Counted from the stretch's first letter, positions 26,859 through 35,675 are shown. The stretch is 64,000 nucleotides of DNA from Alkalibacillus aidingensis (GCF_014595945.1 NZ_JABXWU010000003.1:124001-188000), one strand, 5' to 3'. Notes: generated by a model not told the origin, from the letters alone. Translations and numbers: made by a program.

Positions 26859-26874
26859 ACTGTACTAATACAGT
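26859..26874. promoter_or_regulatory. Perfect inverted repeat before yhfI
   Basis: ACTGTA-CTAA-TACAGT, a perfect 6-bp inverted repeat centred in the yhfH/yhfI divergent region, 51 nt before the yhfI start. It is a candidate operator with an unknown protein. Confidence 0.4.
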
Positions 26875-26924
26875 TTTGTTAAGTTTAAATCTGTTATAGA
26901 ATAAAATTGGGAGGTAAGTCCTAT

Positions 26925-27662
26925 ATGAAGATGACAGTGATTGGTTATTGGGGTGCTTATCCGGAGGTGGAAAGCGCGACTTCATGTTACTTACTAGAAC
27001 AAAACGGGTTTAAAGTGGTGATTGATTTAGGGAGTGGTGCACTTTCACGCCTACAACAATATACATCTTTGGATGAAATTGATGCAGTTATCCTATCGCA
27101 TTTTCATCATGATCATGTGGCGGATTTAGGTTCCTTTCAGTATTTTTGTTTAGTGAATCAGCAGCTGAATGGGAAGAAAAATAATGTTCCCATTTATGCG
27201 GCAAATGACGGTGAAACCAATTTTGATTTACTTAATCATGTGGCAACAAAAGGAGAAGCTTATCAAGTAGGTGAAGATTTAACGATTGGTCCATTTACGT
27301 TCTCATTTCTAAAAACGAAGCATCCAAAGACATGCTATGCCATGCGTATTACAAATGGTGAGAACAGCTTGGTTTATACAGCGGATACAGCATTTTTCCC
27401 AGAACTAATTGGTTTTACTAAAGGTGTGGATCTCTTAATTGCAGAGAGTAGTTTTTACCAAGGGATGGATGGTTCAAAAGCTGGTCATATGACAAGTGAA
27501 GAGTGTGGTCGAGTTGCGCGTGAGGCCAGTGTTGGTGAGCTTTGGTTGACACATTTACCCCACTTTGGTGAACAGCAAAGTTTAGTTACAGAAGCGAAAT
27601 CGTTATTTACAGGTGAGATAAAATTGGCACATGAAGGATTGACTTGGTCGACCGGGGAGTAA
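26925..27662 (+). CDS. yhfI: Metallo-beta-lactamase-fold hydrolase YhfI
   Basis: 245 aa from ATG 26925, with TGGGAGGT upstream; an in-frame TTG at 26907 overlaps the RBS. The MBL metal motif SHFHHDHVADL and later ligands in YTADTAFFPEL and TSEECGR / LTHLPHFGE are visible, similar to the RNase Z/ElaC-like and phosphodiesterase branch. The specific substrate is unknown. Divergent from yhfH and followed by lplJ as in B. subtilis. Confidence 0.9.
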   Translation: MKMTVIGYWGAYPEVESATSCYLLEQNGFKVVIDLGSGALSRLQQYTSLDEIDAVILSHFHHDHVADLGSFQYFCLVNQQLNGKKNNVPIYAANDGETNFDLLNHVATKGEAYQVGEDLTIGPFTFSFLKTKHPKTCYAMRITNGENSLVYTADTAFFPELIGFTKGVDLLIAESSFYQGMDGSKAGHMTSEECGRVAREASVGELWLTHLPHFGEQQSLVTEAKSLFTGEIKLAHEGLTWSTGE

Positions 27663-27726
27663 TCGTTTGGAATGCAGTTAGAGTTTGTTTATACTTTAAA
27701 TAGAGGTTGAAGAGGGGGCAATTATT

Positions 27727-28734
27727 ATGTTGTATTTTATTGATAATGAGGGAATAACTGACCCACAAATAAATCTAGCCATTGAAGAATATGCACTTAA
27801 GCATTTAAATATCGATGATGATCAGCAATACTTATTGTTTTATGTAAATGGCCCATCAATTATCATTGGTAAGAATCAAAACACTATTGAAGAGATTAAC
27901 ACAGATTATGTTGATGCTAATCATATTAAAGTCGTCCGTCGTTTGTCTGGTGGTGGTGCGGTTTACCATGATTTAGGGAACTTGAATTTTAGCTTTTTAG
28001 CTAAGGATGAAGGAAATAACTTTAGCAACTTTAAGAAATTTACACAGCCTGTAGTTGATGCGCTTCAAAAATTAGGAGTGAATGCAGAGTTATCTGGACG
28101 AAATGATATTACTGTTGAAGGACGTAAAATCTCTGGTAATGCCCAGTTCACAACGAAAGGTCGTATGTTCAGCCACGGAACATTAATGTTTGATTCAGAA
28201 GTTGAAAATGTCATTCAATCACTACGTGTGAAGTCGGAGAAGATCCGTTCAAAAGGAATTAAATCAATCCGTAGTCGGGTGGCGAATATTTCAGAGTTCT
28301 TGGATGAGCAAATCACAATGGACGAGTTTAAAGAAATTTTATTAAGATACATTTTTGATGTGGAAGATGTGAAAGATGTCCCACGCTATGAGTTAACAGA
28401 AGATGACTGGAAGAAGATTTATGAGATCTCAGAATCACGTTATCAAAAGTGGGACTGGAATTATGGCCGTTCACCAGCTTTTAACATCCAACACTCAAAG
28501 CGTATTGAGGGTGTTGGTTCTTACGACGTTCGCTTAGATGTGAAAAAAGGCATTATTCAGGATGTGACCATTTATGGGGACTTTTTTGGTATCGGAGAAG
28601 TAACAGATGTAGAGGATAAGTTAAAAGGTGTAAGATATGAACGTGAAGCAATCAAGGAAGCGTTAAAAGACGTTGATCTTCAACACTATTTAGGAAAACT
28701 AGAAGATGAAGATTTCTTGTCATTAATCTATTAA
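27727..28734 (+). CDS. lplJ: Lipoate-protein ligase LplJ
   Basis: 335 aa. The motifs RRLSGGGAVYHDLGNLNFSF (lipoyl-AMP binding) and GRKISGNAQ with a catalytic Lys region are intact, and a C-terminal accessory domain follows (about residues 245-335). It attaches scavenged lipoate to E2/GcvH-type proteins. It matches B. subtilis yhfJ in position. Confidence 0.94.
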   Translation: MLYFIDNEGITDPQINLAIEEYALKHLNIDDDQQYLLFYVNGPSIIIGKNQNTIEEINTDYVDANHIKVVRRLSGGGAVYHDLGNLNFSFLAKDEGNNFSNFKKFTQPVVDALQKLGVNAELSGRNDITVEGRKISGNAQFTTKGRMFSHGTLMFDSEVENVIQSLRVKSEKIRSKGIKSIRSRVANISEFLDEQITMDEFKEILLRYIFDVEDVKDVPRYELTEDDWKKIYEISESRYQKWDWNYGRSPAFNIQHSKRIEGVGSYDVRLDVKKGIIQDVTIYGDFFGIGEVTDVEDKLKGVRYEREAIKEALKDVDLQHYLGKLEDEDFLSLIY

Positions 28735-28739
28735 TAGCC

Positions 28740-28768
28740 CCCCCATAAGCTAAGAATGCTTTTGGGGG
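28740..28768 (+). terminator. Possible first hairpin after lplJ
   Basis: CCCCCATAAGC pairs with GCTTTTGGGGG (one mismatch) just after the stop codon, but the following TAATTTG is a weak T tract. Confidence 0.45.
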
Positions 28769-28837
28769 TAATTTGAATGGATGTGTCCCTTGGGTGCTGT
28801 GTGAATGATTTAGGGTATCAAAGCGGAAATGGGTAAG

Positions 28838-28867
28838 AACTCGACAGCGTTAACTGTCGAGTTTTTT
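28838..28867 (+). terminator. Terminator between lplJ and ku
   Basis: A perfect stem AACTCGACAG / CTGTCGAGTT is followed by T. It lies between convergent lplJ and ku. Confidence 0.9.
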
Positions 28868-28895
28868 AATAATAAAAGTGAGAATCCGGTAATTA

Positions 28896-29756
28896 TTAAC
28901 CACTTTTCTTTTTCTGAGTGGAAGCAGTCGTCTTTTTCTTTTGACCGGTTGTTGTCTTTTTCTTCCTTGTGCCACCTTTTCCTTTCTTCGTTTTATTAAG
29001 CGACTTTTCCAAAGCTTCCATAAGGTCGGTGACGTTGTCTGGTTTTTCTGGTTCTTTGGCAGTTGCGACTTCCTTGCCTTCTTTTTTTTGCTCAATTAAA
29101 TCTAATAGTGCAGTTCGATATTCATCAGTATATTTTTCTGGTTCGAATTCGGTGGTTAACTGATCAATTAGCATCTTGGCTGTTTCTAGCTCTTTTTCAA
29201 CGATGTTATCTTCTTCAGGAACATTGGGCACTTCGCCAACGGCACGTACTTCATCTGGATAGTGAATGGTTTCCATGACGAGGGTGTTTTTGTAAATCCG
29301 TACGACTGCTAAATGTTCTTTTGAACGGATCGTAATCTTAGCCAGACCAATTTTCCCTGTTTCTTCAAGGGCTTGACGTAGTAATGAATATGCCTTACCA
29401 CCACCGTCATTAGGGGATAGGTAGTAGCTTCGGTCAAAATAGATTGGATCAATTTCCTCAAGCTTAACAAAGTCAACGATTTCAACGGATTTATCGTCTT
29501 TTGCTTCTTTCAATTGTTCTAAATCCTCATCTTCTAAAATGACGAATTTATTTTTCGTGTATTCAAATCCTTTGACAATATCATCGTTCGTGACTTCTTT
29601 ATCACAGACAGGACATGTCTTCTCATATTGTACAGGTGATTGGCACTCTTTGTGCAGGTTTCGAAGTTTAATATCTTTGTTTTCAGTTGCTGAATGTAGT
29701 TTGACCGGGATGTTCACAAGGCCAAAGCTTATCGTTCCCTTCCACATCGTATGCAT
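28896..29756 (-). CDS. ku: NHEJ end-binding protein Ku
   Basis: 286 aa from ATG 29756, with AAAGGAG 9 nt upstream. The N-terminus MHTMWKGTISFGLVNIPVKLHSATE is the bacterial Ku signature. The core beta-barrel domain is followed by a tail very rich in Lys, Thr and Gly (about residues 250-286) that should bind DNA. Ku holds double-strand ends and recruits LigD, encoded divergently 94 bp away. In B. subtilis the pair (ykoV/ykoU) acts in spores. Confidence 0.96.
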   Translation of the reverse strand: MHTMWKGTISFGLVNIPVKLHSATENKDIKLRNLHKECQSPVQYEKTCPVCDKEVTNDDIVKGFEYTKNKFVILEDEDLEQLKEAKDDKSVEIVDFVKLEEIDPIYFDRSYYLSPNDGGGKAYSLLRQALEETGKIGLAKITIRSKEHLAVVRIYKNTLVMETIHYPDEVRAVGEVPNVPEEDNIVEKELETAKMLIDQLTTEFEPEKYTDEYRTALLDLIEQKKEGKEVATAKEPEKPDNVTDLMEALEKSLNKTKKGKGGTRKKKTTTGQKKKTTASTQKKKSG

Positions 29757-29850
29757 GACGATCAACTCCTTTAATGGTTATCATTTCTCTTTTTATTGAT
29801 AAAAATGCACTAAAACGTTAAAAATAAGCCTAGATTTGGAGGGGTGGTTA

Positions 29851-31614
29851 ATGATGTGGAAGCCAATGCTACCAACTCTTGTGGAAGACATTCCAAAGGG
29901 TGAGGATTGGGTTTATGAGGTGAAGTATGATGGGTTTCGTTGTGGCTTGGAGTGGAACGAAGATGCAGTCAAGCTGTGGAGTCGTAATGGAACAGATTTG
30001 ACTCCACAATTTCCTGAGATTGTGGAGTGGTGTGAGGAACATGCTGAGGAAGCTAAGCCGTATTTACCGTTGTTCCTTGATGGGGAGTTAGTAGTGTTGG
30101 AAACGAGGTTACGTGCTAACTTTTCGATGATTCAAAAGCGAGGGAGGACGAAATCGAATGAAGGTGTTGATAAGTTGAGTCATCATCGTCCTGCTACGTT
30201 AGTGATTTTTGATGGTTTACAGTTAAAGGGGAAAAATATCGAAAATCAGCTATTACATAAACGACGTGAACAGTTGGAGCAATTTTTCAAAGAGATGGAA
30301 TGGGAGTTGACCGATCCCTCACAACGGATCCATTTAGTTGACCAATACGTTAGAGAAGACCAAGCATGGAAGGATGTATTTTTACACCAAGGTGAGGGAC
30401 TAGTTGCGAAAAATCAGCGATCAAAAATCACTAATGGGAAGAGAACAACTAAGTGGCAAAAGGTGAAGAACTGGCGTACAGTGACAGGCTTTCTTACCAC
30501 ATGGAATATGGAAAATGACTATTATGATGTGTCAATTTATAGGGGCGATGACATCATACTACTAGGTAAATTAAAGCATGGTTTTGATGATGAACAAAAG
30601 GCAACGCTTAGGAAGTTTGTCAAGGAGAATGGGGGGAAAGTAGACGCTAATACATGGGAAATTCCTCCGAGCGTTTGTGTGGAAGTGAATTGTTTAGAAG
30701 CGAAAGACCGTGAACTGCGTGAGCCTGTGTTTCAGCAGTTTCGTTTTGATTTAGAACCAAAAGATTGTACGTATGAAGCAGTACGTGAAGGGTTAGGGCA
30801 GTTACCGAATTCTATTGAGATTTCCAAACCAGATAAATATTTGTTTCCTGATTTTAATAAACGCGATTTTGTCTTGTATCTGCGCGAGGTCGCACCATTA
30901 CTACTACCAAGGTTAAAAAATAAGCGCTTAACGATGATTCGTTTTCCAGATGGGATTGATGAGCATTCCTTTTATCAAAAGCACCTACCTGATTATGCAC
31001 CTGAGTTTATCCAAACTGTACCAGGTGAAGATGATGAAGAGGATATTGTTTGTCAGGATTTACAGACCCTACTTTGGTTTGGGAATCATGCGGCGATTGA
31101 GTATCATGTACCTTTTCAACGGATTGATTCCAATTTGCCAGATGAGATGGTGTTTGATTTAGATCCTCCGACTCTGAAGCAATTCCCTTTAGCCGTTTTA
31201 GCTGCACAATTAATTAAGGAAATGTGTGAGCATCAAGGATTTCGAGTGAATGTAAAAACATCAGGGAAGACAGGATTGCAGCTGCATATTCCATTAGAAG
31301 AAGACATGACCTTTGATGATACACGTGAATTCATGGAAGCAGTCGCGAAGGTTTTAGTTGAAAAATACCCAGAGTCGTTTACGATTGAACGTTTAAAGAA
31401 AAATCGAGGTAATAAACTTTATTTAGATTATATTCAACATGCACCTGGCAAAACGATTATTGCACCATATTCTCCGAGGGCAACGAAAGAAGGAACGGTT
31501 GCCACACCATTGTTTTGGGATGAATTGAACGAGTCTTTAGACCCTAGAGACTTTACGATGGATATCATTCCTAAGAGGTTAAAAGAGAAGGGGTGTCCGT
31601 TTTTTAATGCTTAG
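29851..31614 (+). CDS. ligD: Bifunctional NHEJ ligase-polymerase LigD
   Basis: 588 aa from ATG 29851, with GGAGGGG 6 nt upstream. The N-terminal ATP-dependent ligase has the adenylation motif VKYDGFR (Lys25), and an OB fold follows. The C-terminal half (about 290-588) is the LigD primase/polymerase domain, with the metal-binding VFDLDPP and later KLYLDYIQ. No 3'-phosphoesterase domain is present, as in B. subtilis YkoU. With Ku it fills and seals double-strand breaks. Confidence 0.95.
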   Translation: MMWKPMLPTLVEDIPKGEDWVYEVKYDGFRCGLEWNEDAVKLWSRNGTDLTPQFPEIVEWCEEHAEEAKPYLPLFLDGELVVLETRLRANFSMIQKRGRTKSNEGVDKLSHHRPATLVIFDGLQLKGKNIENQLLHKRREQLEQFFKEMEWELTDPSQRIHLVDQYVREDQAWKDVFLHQGEGLVAKNQRSKITNGKRTTKWQKVKNWRTVTGFLTTWNMENDYYDVSIYRGDDIILLGKLKHGFDDEQKATLRKFVKENGGKVDANTWEIPPSVCVEVNCLEAKDRELREPVFQQFRFDLEPKDCTYEAVREGLGQLPNSIEISKPDKYLFPDFNKRDFVLYLREVAPLLLPRLKNKRLTMIRFPDGIDEHSFYQKHLPDYAPEFIQTVPGEDDEEDIVCQDLQTLLWFGNHAAIEYHVPFQRIDSNLPDEMVFDLDPPTLKQFPLAVLAAQLIKEMCEHQGFRVNVKTSGKTGLQLHIPLEEDMTFDDTREFMEAVAKVLVEKYPESFTIERLKKNRGNKLYLDYIQHAPGKTIIAPYSPRATKEGTVATPLFWDELNESLDPRDFTMDIIPKRLKEKGCPFFNA

Positions 31615-31765
31615 CATGATTTTATTCTTTGGAAAAGTTCCTGTCCGATCGCTAACCATAACCCGTCGCCCGTCGCCAAGACTTCACTTCCGTCTGCCAC
31701 AAGGCTAAGAGAAGGTGGGTAAACTGCTAGCCAGATTATGATTATGATAAGTGCTGGATTTTTTG

Positions 31766-32140
31766 CTATTCAAGTGTATCCCAAGGGTCATTTGACGATA
31801 AGAATTGATCAACTTCATCAACATTAGTCGTTTGTAATAAAAATTCCTCTTGATTAAAAATAAGAAAGGTTGGATATTCCTCTATATCAAATACTTCTAA
31901 CAATCCACTATCCACTCCCCATACACCATCACCATGCGCGGTCACATCCAGGCTTTCTTCACTTAGAATTTGTTTTAAATCGAAATCACGGTTTTCTCTA
32001 TCTTCTTGTTCTTCAACAATAACGTAAAGGCTAAACGTGTCAGGTGTTGGTGCTAGTAGGCTTTGAATGTCTTCTTCTTTTGGACCATTATTACACCCTG
32101 TTAATAGAGAAATTAGCAGTAACAAAGCAACGTATCTCAT
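31766..32140 (-). CDS. Thioredoxin-fold-like lipoprotein, unknown
   Basis: 124 aa with a lipobox LLTGC (Cys16). The body has alternating beta strands and an EYPTFLIF segment that looks like the cis-proline strand of a thioredoxin fold, but no CxxC is present, so redox activity is unlikely. It is acidic. It is the first of a run of small exported proteins with no clear function and is divergent from the next gene. Confidence 0.65.
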   Translation of the reverse strand: MRYVALLLLISLLTGCNNGPKEEDIQSLLAPTPDTFSLYVIVEEQEDRENRDFDLKQILSEESLDVTAHGDGVWGVDSGLLEVFDIEEYPTFLIFNQEEFLLQTTNVDEVDQFLSSNDPWDTLE

Positions 32141-32296
32141 GACATATGAACTCCTTACTTATAAGTCAGTAGAATCACTACACTTAAGTTAACATAATCG
32201 TTAGTAACAGGAAAGATAAGTCAGAAAAGTCAATCAAAAAGTCTTTATATTATGGTATGATAAATGGAAATAGTTTCGTATGGTAGGAGTTGATCT

Positions 32297-32806
32297 ATGT
32301 TGGTTCGTATCTTGCTTTTTTTGCTTTTTACGTTGCTCTTAGTTGCTTGTGGTGATGAATATAACAACAGAGTTGATCAAGCTGATTTACCAGAACCAGA
32401 TCGTGAAATAATTGAAGGGCTAACAACTGAGTATCTAGCAGAAGAGGTTGCTTCTTCATCTTTTGATCATAAAGTCTTTTGTACTGATCACTCATATGGG
32501 GTTTTTGAAGATGATGAGGATTTGTATCATTACGTTTGGTCCGTGTGTGGCGAGTATAATCAGGACTTAGAACATTTAAGTGGGGCATCACTACCAGTTG
32601 CGATTATTTTTAATAGAGTTGATCAAGATTATCGGATTGTAGATCATCGAATTCCTAGGGATGGAAGCTATAACCAAGATGATATTAAAGAGATTTTTCC
32701 TAAAGAAGTAGCTGAACAGTTCAGGCCGGATGTTGAGAGGATGACTGAAGAATTAGAGAGACAAGTTGAAGCATATTTTGAATCGGATAAGGAGGAGAAA
32801 TCATGA
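32297..32806 (+). CDS. Small lipoprotein, unknown
   Basis: 169 aa with AGGAG before the ATG at 32297. Lipobox LLVAC (Cys18) follows a hydrophobic signal. The mature part is acidic and has two Cys (FCTDHS, SVCGEY) that could form a disulfide outside the cell. I do not recognise a family. Its stop overlaps the start of the next gene (ATGA), so the two are translationally coupled. Confidence 0.68.
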   Translation: MLVRILLFLLFTLLLVACGDEYNNRVDQADLPEPDREIIEGLTTEYLAEEVASSSFDHKVFCTDHSYGVFEDDEDLYHYVWSVCGEYNQDLEHLSGASLPVAIIFNRVDQDYRIVDHRIPRDGSYNQDDIKEIFPKEVAEQFRPDVERMTEELERQVEAYFESDKEEKS

Positions 32807-33003
32807 AGGAATCGCCAGAAGAACGTAGGGAGAGATTAAGACAAAGGGATTTAAAGAATTCTTCGAGCAATGTAGGTGATAGCTTCCACCGAGCTAAATC
32901 AGGGAGTTTAGTTGATCTCGTGGGTGCACTAGGCTGGAAAGGTACCGGGATTTTAATTTTGATTATGATTGTTGGTTTTATTGTTTATTCTTTTTTAAAT
33001 TGA
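32803..33003 (+). CDS. Small single-helix membrane protein (DUF6366-like)
   Basis: 66 aa with GGAGGAG before the ATG. A charged head (ESPEERRERLRQRDLKN) precedes a conserved-looking DLVGALGWKGTGILILIMIVGFIVYSFL helix. The head plus LGWKGTG pattern is one I associate with DUF6366; that name is from memory and tentative. No known function. Confidence 0.65.
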   Translation: MKESPEERRERLRQRDLKNSSSNVGDSFHRAKSGSLVDLVGALGWKGTGILILIMIVGFIVYSFLN

Positions 33004-33038
33004 TGTAGATAAATGGCTAAACAGAAAGGATTTATTTT

Positions 33039-33569
33039 ATGAAAAGGCCATATGTTGTTATAGCTTTGCTGTTATTAATAGGCGTCTTAATAATTTCTTT
33101 AACAAGTACGTCTCAGCAGATTGATCAATCGTTTGATGGGGTCTGGTATCAGTTGGGTGAGGAAAACGCCGATTATGAGGAACCAGTAACCGTCGAGTTT
33201 AATGGTGAACTGAAGAAAAGCTTGTTTCGCAATTTAACGTTTGTAGGAACAATTGCGATTGATGATCATGTGATGCCAGGGACAGATGCGCGAGACGATG
33301 AATTGGAGCTTGTTTTTGATGATGGGATTTGTAAAAACAGTGAAACGATCGATTATATTGGAAATGATCGAATTGAGACTTATGGAACACTTTGTGTGAA
33401 CGATGATTTCAGTGAGTTCATGATCACCATTCTTGAACAAACTGAAAATGGCGGCACCTGGAAAGGGGAAGACGGCCAAGTTATTGCGGGTCCAGCTCAT
33501 AGTAGGGAGGAGGCGCTTAGAATCACGAATCAATTAATGGCGGAGTATTTGGTTAAGCCATTGGAATAA
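33039..33569 (+). CDS. Exported protein, unknown
   Basis: 176 aa with AGAAAGGA before the ATG. A signal anchor (residues 5-24) is followed by an acidic, beta-rich body with two Cys (DGICKNS, GTLCVND) that may form a disulfide. No family recognised. It may belong with the two preceding genes, 35 bp upstream. Confidence 0.65.
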   Translation: MKRPYVVIALLLLIGVLIISLTSTSQQIDQSFDGVWYQLGEENADYEEPVTVEFNGELKKSLFRNLTFVGTIAIDDHVMPGTDARDDELELVFDDGICKNSETIDYIGNDRIETYGTLCVNDDFSEFMITILEQTENGGTWKGEDGQVIAGPAHSREEALRITNQLMAEYLVKPLE

Positions 33570-33603
33570 TAGGATTGTATCAATAAGTAAAGGAATGGTT
33601 ATG

Positions 33604-33798
33604 ATGTCAGGACAACAGAGAAGTCACATTAAAATAGGGATAGAAGTAGAGATCGTGTTAAAGAAAGATCAGCGTACAGGTAGGTTAACGCGTGGGATCG
33701 TTAAAGATATTTTAACGAAATCGTCTCATCACCCTCATGGGATTAAAGTGCGTTTAGAAGATGGGCAGGTTGGACGTGTGAAGCATATTATAGAGTGA
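33604..33798 (+). CDS. ywbE: YwbE-family small protein
   Basis: 64 aa (product begins MSGQQRSHIKIG); the ATG at 33604 or the one just before it at 33601 could be used. The sequence VEIVLKKDQRTGRLTRGIVKDILTKSSHHPHGIKVRLEDGQVGRV is the core of the YwbE (DUF2196) family, in which HPHGIKVRL is the best conserved part. Function unknown. Confidence 0.88.
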   Translation: MSGQQRSHIKIGIEVEIVLKKDQRTGRLTRGIVKDILTKSSHHPHGIKVRLEDGQVGRVKHIIE

Positions 33799-33810
33799 CT
33801 TAGTTTATGG

Positions 33811-33930
33811 ATACAGTTAAATTCTCAGATTTACGGTTAATTTCTCGAAAATACAGTTAAAATTTTAAATTTACGGTTAATTAAAGCAAAATACGGTTAA
33901 AATCCAGGAAATATAGTTAATTTAAAGGAT
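33811..33930. repeat. 20-bp phased tandem array (array 3)
   Basis: Six units start exactly every 20 bp at 33811, 33831, 33851, 33871, 33891 and 33911. Each begins with TACAGTTAA, TACGGTTAA or TATAGTTAA after one A or T. ATACAG and TTACGG units alternate at first, giving a 40-bp higher-order period. The sequence differs from the arrays at 10671 and 20255 but the spacing is nearly the same. Confidence 0.88.
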
Positions 33931-33977
33931 TTGCTCTTCTCTAATATTTAATTTATAATTAAATTCAGACAATTAAA

Positions 33978-33995
33978 TGAATGATTATTCATTCA
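33978..33995. promoter_or_regulatory. FadR operator of lcfB
   Basis: TGAATGATTATTCATTCA matches the Bacillus FadR consensus TGAATGAMTANTCATTCA at all positions, 45 nt before the lcfB start. FadR represses fatty-acid degradation genes and is released by long-chain acyl-CoA; lcfB is a known regulon member in B. subtilis. Confidence 0.88.
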
Positions 33996-34040
33996 ATTCT
34001 TAATTGTAAGGGTTTTCATTATTAGGGAGGAGGTTGTTAG

Positions 34041-35582
34041 ATGAATTTAAGTGATCAGTTGTCGTTAACAGCTCAAGAACATTTGATGAAGCCAGCTTAT
34101 GTGTTTAATGGGGAAGAAACAGATTATCAAACATTAGAAGGGTCGGTAACTAAATTTGCTTCAAGTCTAAAATCGCTTGGTTATGAGAAGGGGGATCATA
34201 TCGCGCTTGTGGTTGGGAATACACCACATTTTGTGATTGGTCTTTACGGTGCGATGCGTTTAGGGTTAACAGTGATTCCGATTAACCCAATTTATACAGC
34301 AGATGAGATTGCTTACATAGTCAATAATGGTGATGTGAAAGGGATAATCACGCTAGATATTCTCATGGAAAAGTTTGAGCAAATGGCATCAATGATTCCT
34401 GATGTTCAGCATTACATTGTCGGAGAAACCACCCGACAATCACAAGAACATGAGTCGACGTTACAAAACCAGTCCTATTCATTTACGAAACTCATACAGG
34501 ATGGAAGCTTAGAGTTTGAACGTCCGACGTTAAATGACGATGATACAGCTGTCATTTTATATACGTCTGGCACAACTGGTAAGCCAAAGGGTGCAATGTT
34601 AACGCACCAAAACCTGTACTCGAATGCGAAGGATGTCGCTGAGTATTTAGATATCAATGAAAATGACCGAGTTATAGCAGCTTTGCCAATGTTCCATGTT
34701 TTTTGTTTAACAGTCGCTTTAAATGCTCCGTTGGTCAATGGTTCGACGGTTTTAATCGTCCCGAAATTCTCTCCAGAAGCGGTATTTAAAATTGCGAAGG
34801 ATTATGAATCAACGGTTTTTGCCGGTGTACCAACCATGTATAACTATTTACTTCAATATCCTAAAGAAGAGGAGAAGGATTTCTCAAGGATACGCCTATG
34901 TATCTCGGGAGGGGCTTCAATGCCTGTTGCGTTATTGGAACAATTTGAACGGCATTTTGATGTTCAAATTTCTGAAGGCTACGGTTTATCAGAAGCATCT
35001 CCTGTAACATGTTTCAATCCTTTAGATCGCCCCCGTAAAGCAGGCTCGATCGGGACTAATATTGTTAATGTTGAAAATAAAGTTGTCAATGAACATGGCG
35101 AAGAATTACCTACCGGTGAAGTTGGTGAACTGGTTGTACGTGGACCTAATGTGATGAAGGGTTATTATAAAATGCCTGAAGAAACACAAGCGACCATTAA
35201 AGATGGCTGGCTTTATACAGGTGATATGGCGCGTCAGGATGAAGAAGGTTATTTCTATATTGTAGATCGTAAAAAGGACCTTATTTTAGTCGGTGGTTAC
35301 AATGTTTATCCACGAGAAGTAGAAGAAGTCCTTTATAGCCACGAGAGTATTACAGAGGTAGCAGTTATTGGGGTGCCTGATGCTAACTTAGGCGAAGCCG
35401 TAGTTGCCTTTGTCGTTTCGAATGATGATTTCCTGACAGAAAATGAGTTGTTAAAAGTTTGCCAAGATAAACTGGCCAAGTATAAAATTCCAAATGAAAT
35501 CAACTTCCTAGACGAACTTCCTAAAAATACAACCGGAAAAATTTTACGAAGAAGCTTACGTGATCAATTGGCATCACATTAA
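34041..35582 (+). CDS. lcfB: Long-chain fatty-acid CoA ligase LcfB (YhfL)
   Basis: 513 aa with GGAGGAGG before the ATG. The AMP-binding motif LYTSGTTGKPKGAMLTH, the ESxxx-type motif EGYGLSEASPV and the hinge/adenylate motifs GWLYTGD and DRKKDLILVGGYNVYPREVE are intact, plus the catalytic Lys in PKNTTGKILRR. It activates fatty acids to acyl-CoA for degradation. Its place after yhfJ/lplJ and the FadR box support the name. Confidence 0.93.
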   Translation: MNLSDQLSLTAQEHLMKPAYVFNGEETDYQTLEGSVTKFASSLKSLGYEKGDHIALVVGNTPHFVIGLYGAMRLGLTVIPINPIYTADEIAYIVNNGDVKGIITLDILMEKFEQMASMIPDVQHYIVGETTRQSQEHESTLQNQSYSFTKLIQDGSLEFERPTLNDDDTAVILYTSGTTGKPKGAMLTHQNLYSNAKDVAEYLDINENDRVIAALPMFHVFCLTVALNAPLVNGSTVLIVPKFSPEAVFKIAKDYESTVFAGVPTMYNYLLQYPKEEEKDFSRIRLCISGGASMPVALLEQFERHFDVQISEGYGLSEASPVTCFNPLDRPRKAGSIGTNIVNVENKVVNEHGEELPTGEVGELVVRGPNVMKGYYKMPEETQATIKDGWLYTGDMARQDEEGYFYIVDRKKDLILVGGYNVYPREVEEVLYSHESITEVAVIGVPDANLGEAVVAFVVSNDDFLTENELLKVCQDKLAKYKIPNEINFLDELPKNTTGKILRRSLRDQLASH

Positions 35583-35598
35583 CAAAGTAAGCGTTTAC

Positions 35599-35637
35599 AA
35601 GGTTCCGTGGCGTTTTGACGCTGCGGAACTTTTTTTG
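35599..35637 (+). terminator. lcfB terminator
   Basis: GTTCCG-TGGCG pairs with CGCTG-CGGAAC across a short loop and is followed by seven T. Confidence 0.88.
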
Positions 35638-35646
35638 ATTTACCTG

Positions 35647-35675
35647 TTGATTTTCTAGGTCAAGAGGCATATAAT
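35647..35675 (+). promoter_or_regulatory. Sigma-A promoter of the TrpXYZ-type operon
   Basis: TTGATT (35647-35652), a 17-nt spacer and TATAAT (35670-35675). The 68-nt leader is too short for a T-box riboswitch, and I see none. Confidence 0.75.

Noticed and set aside
31620-31765. Possible terminator or RNA after ligD
   Set aside because: CCAG...CTGG with following T is weak and I could find no convincing stem; left unannotated.
35587-35600. cre-like site AGTAAGCGTTTACA for CcpA
   Set aside because: A good match to the consensus (13 of 14) but it lies between the lcfB stop and its terminator, about 50 nt above the next promoter, where a role is unclear.
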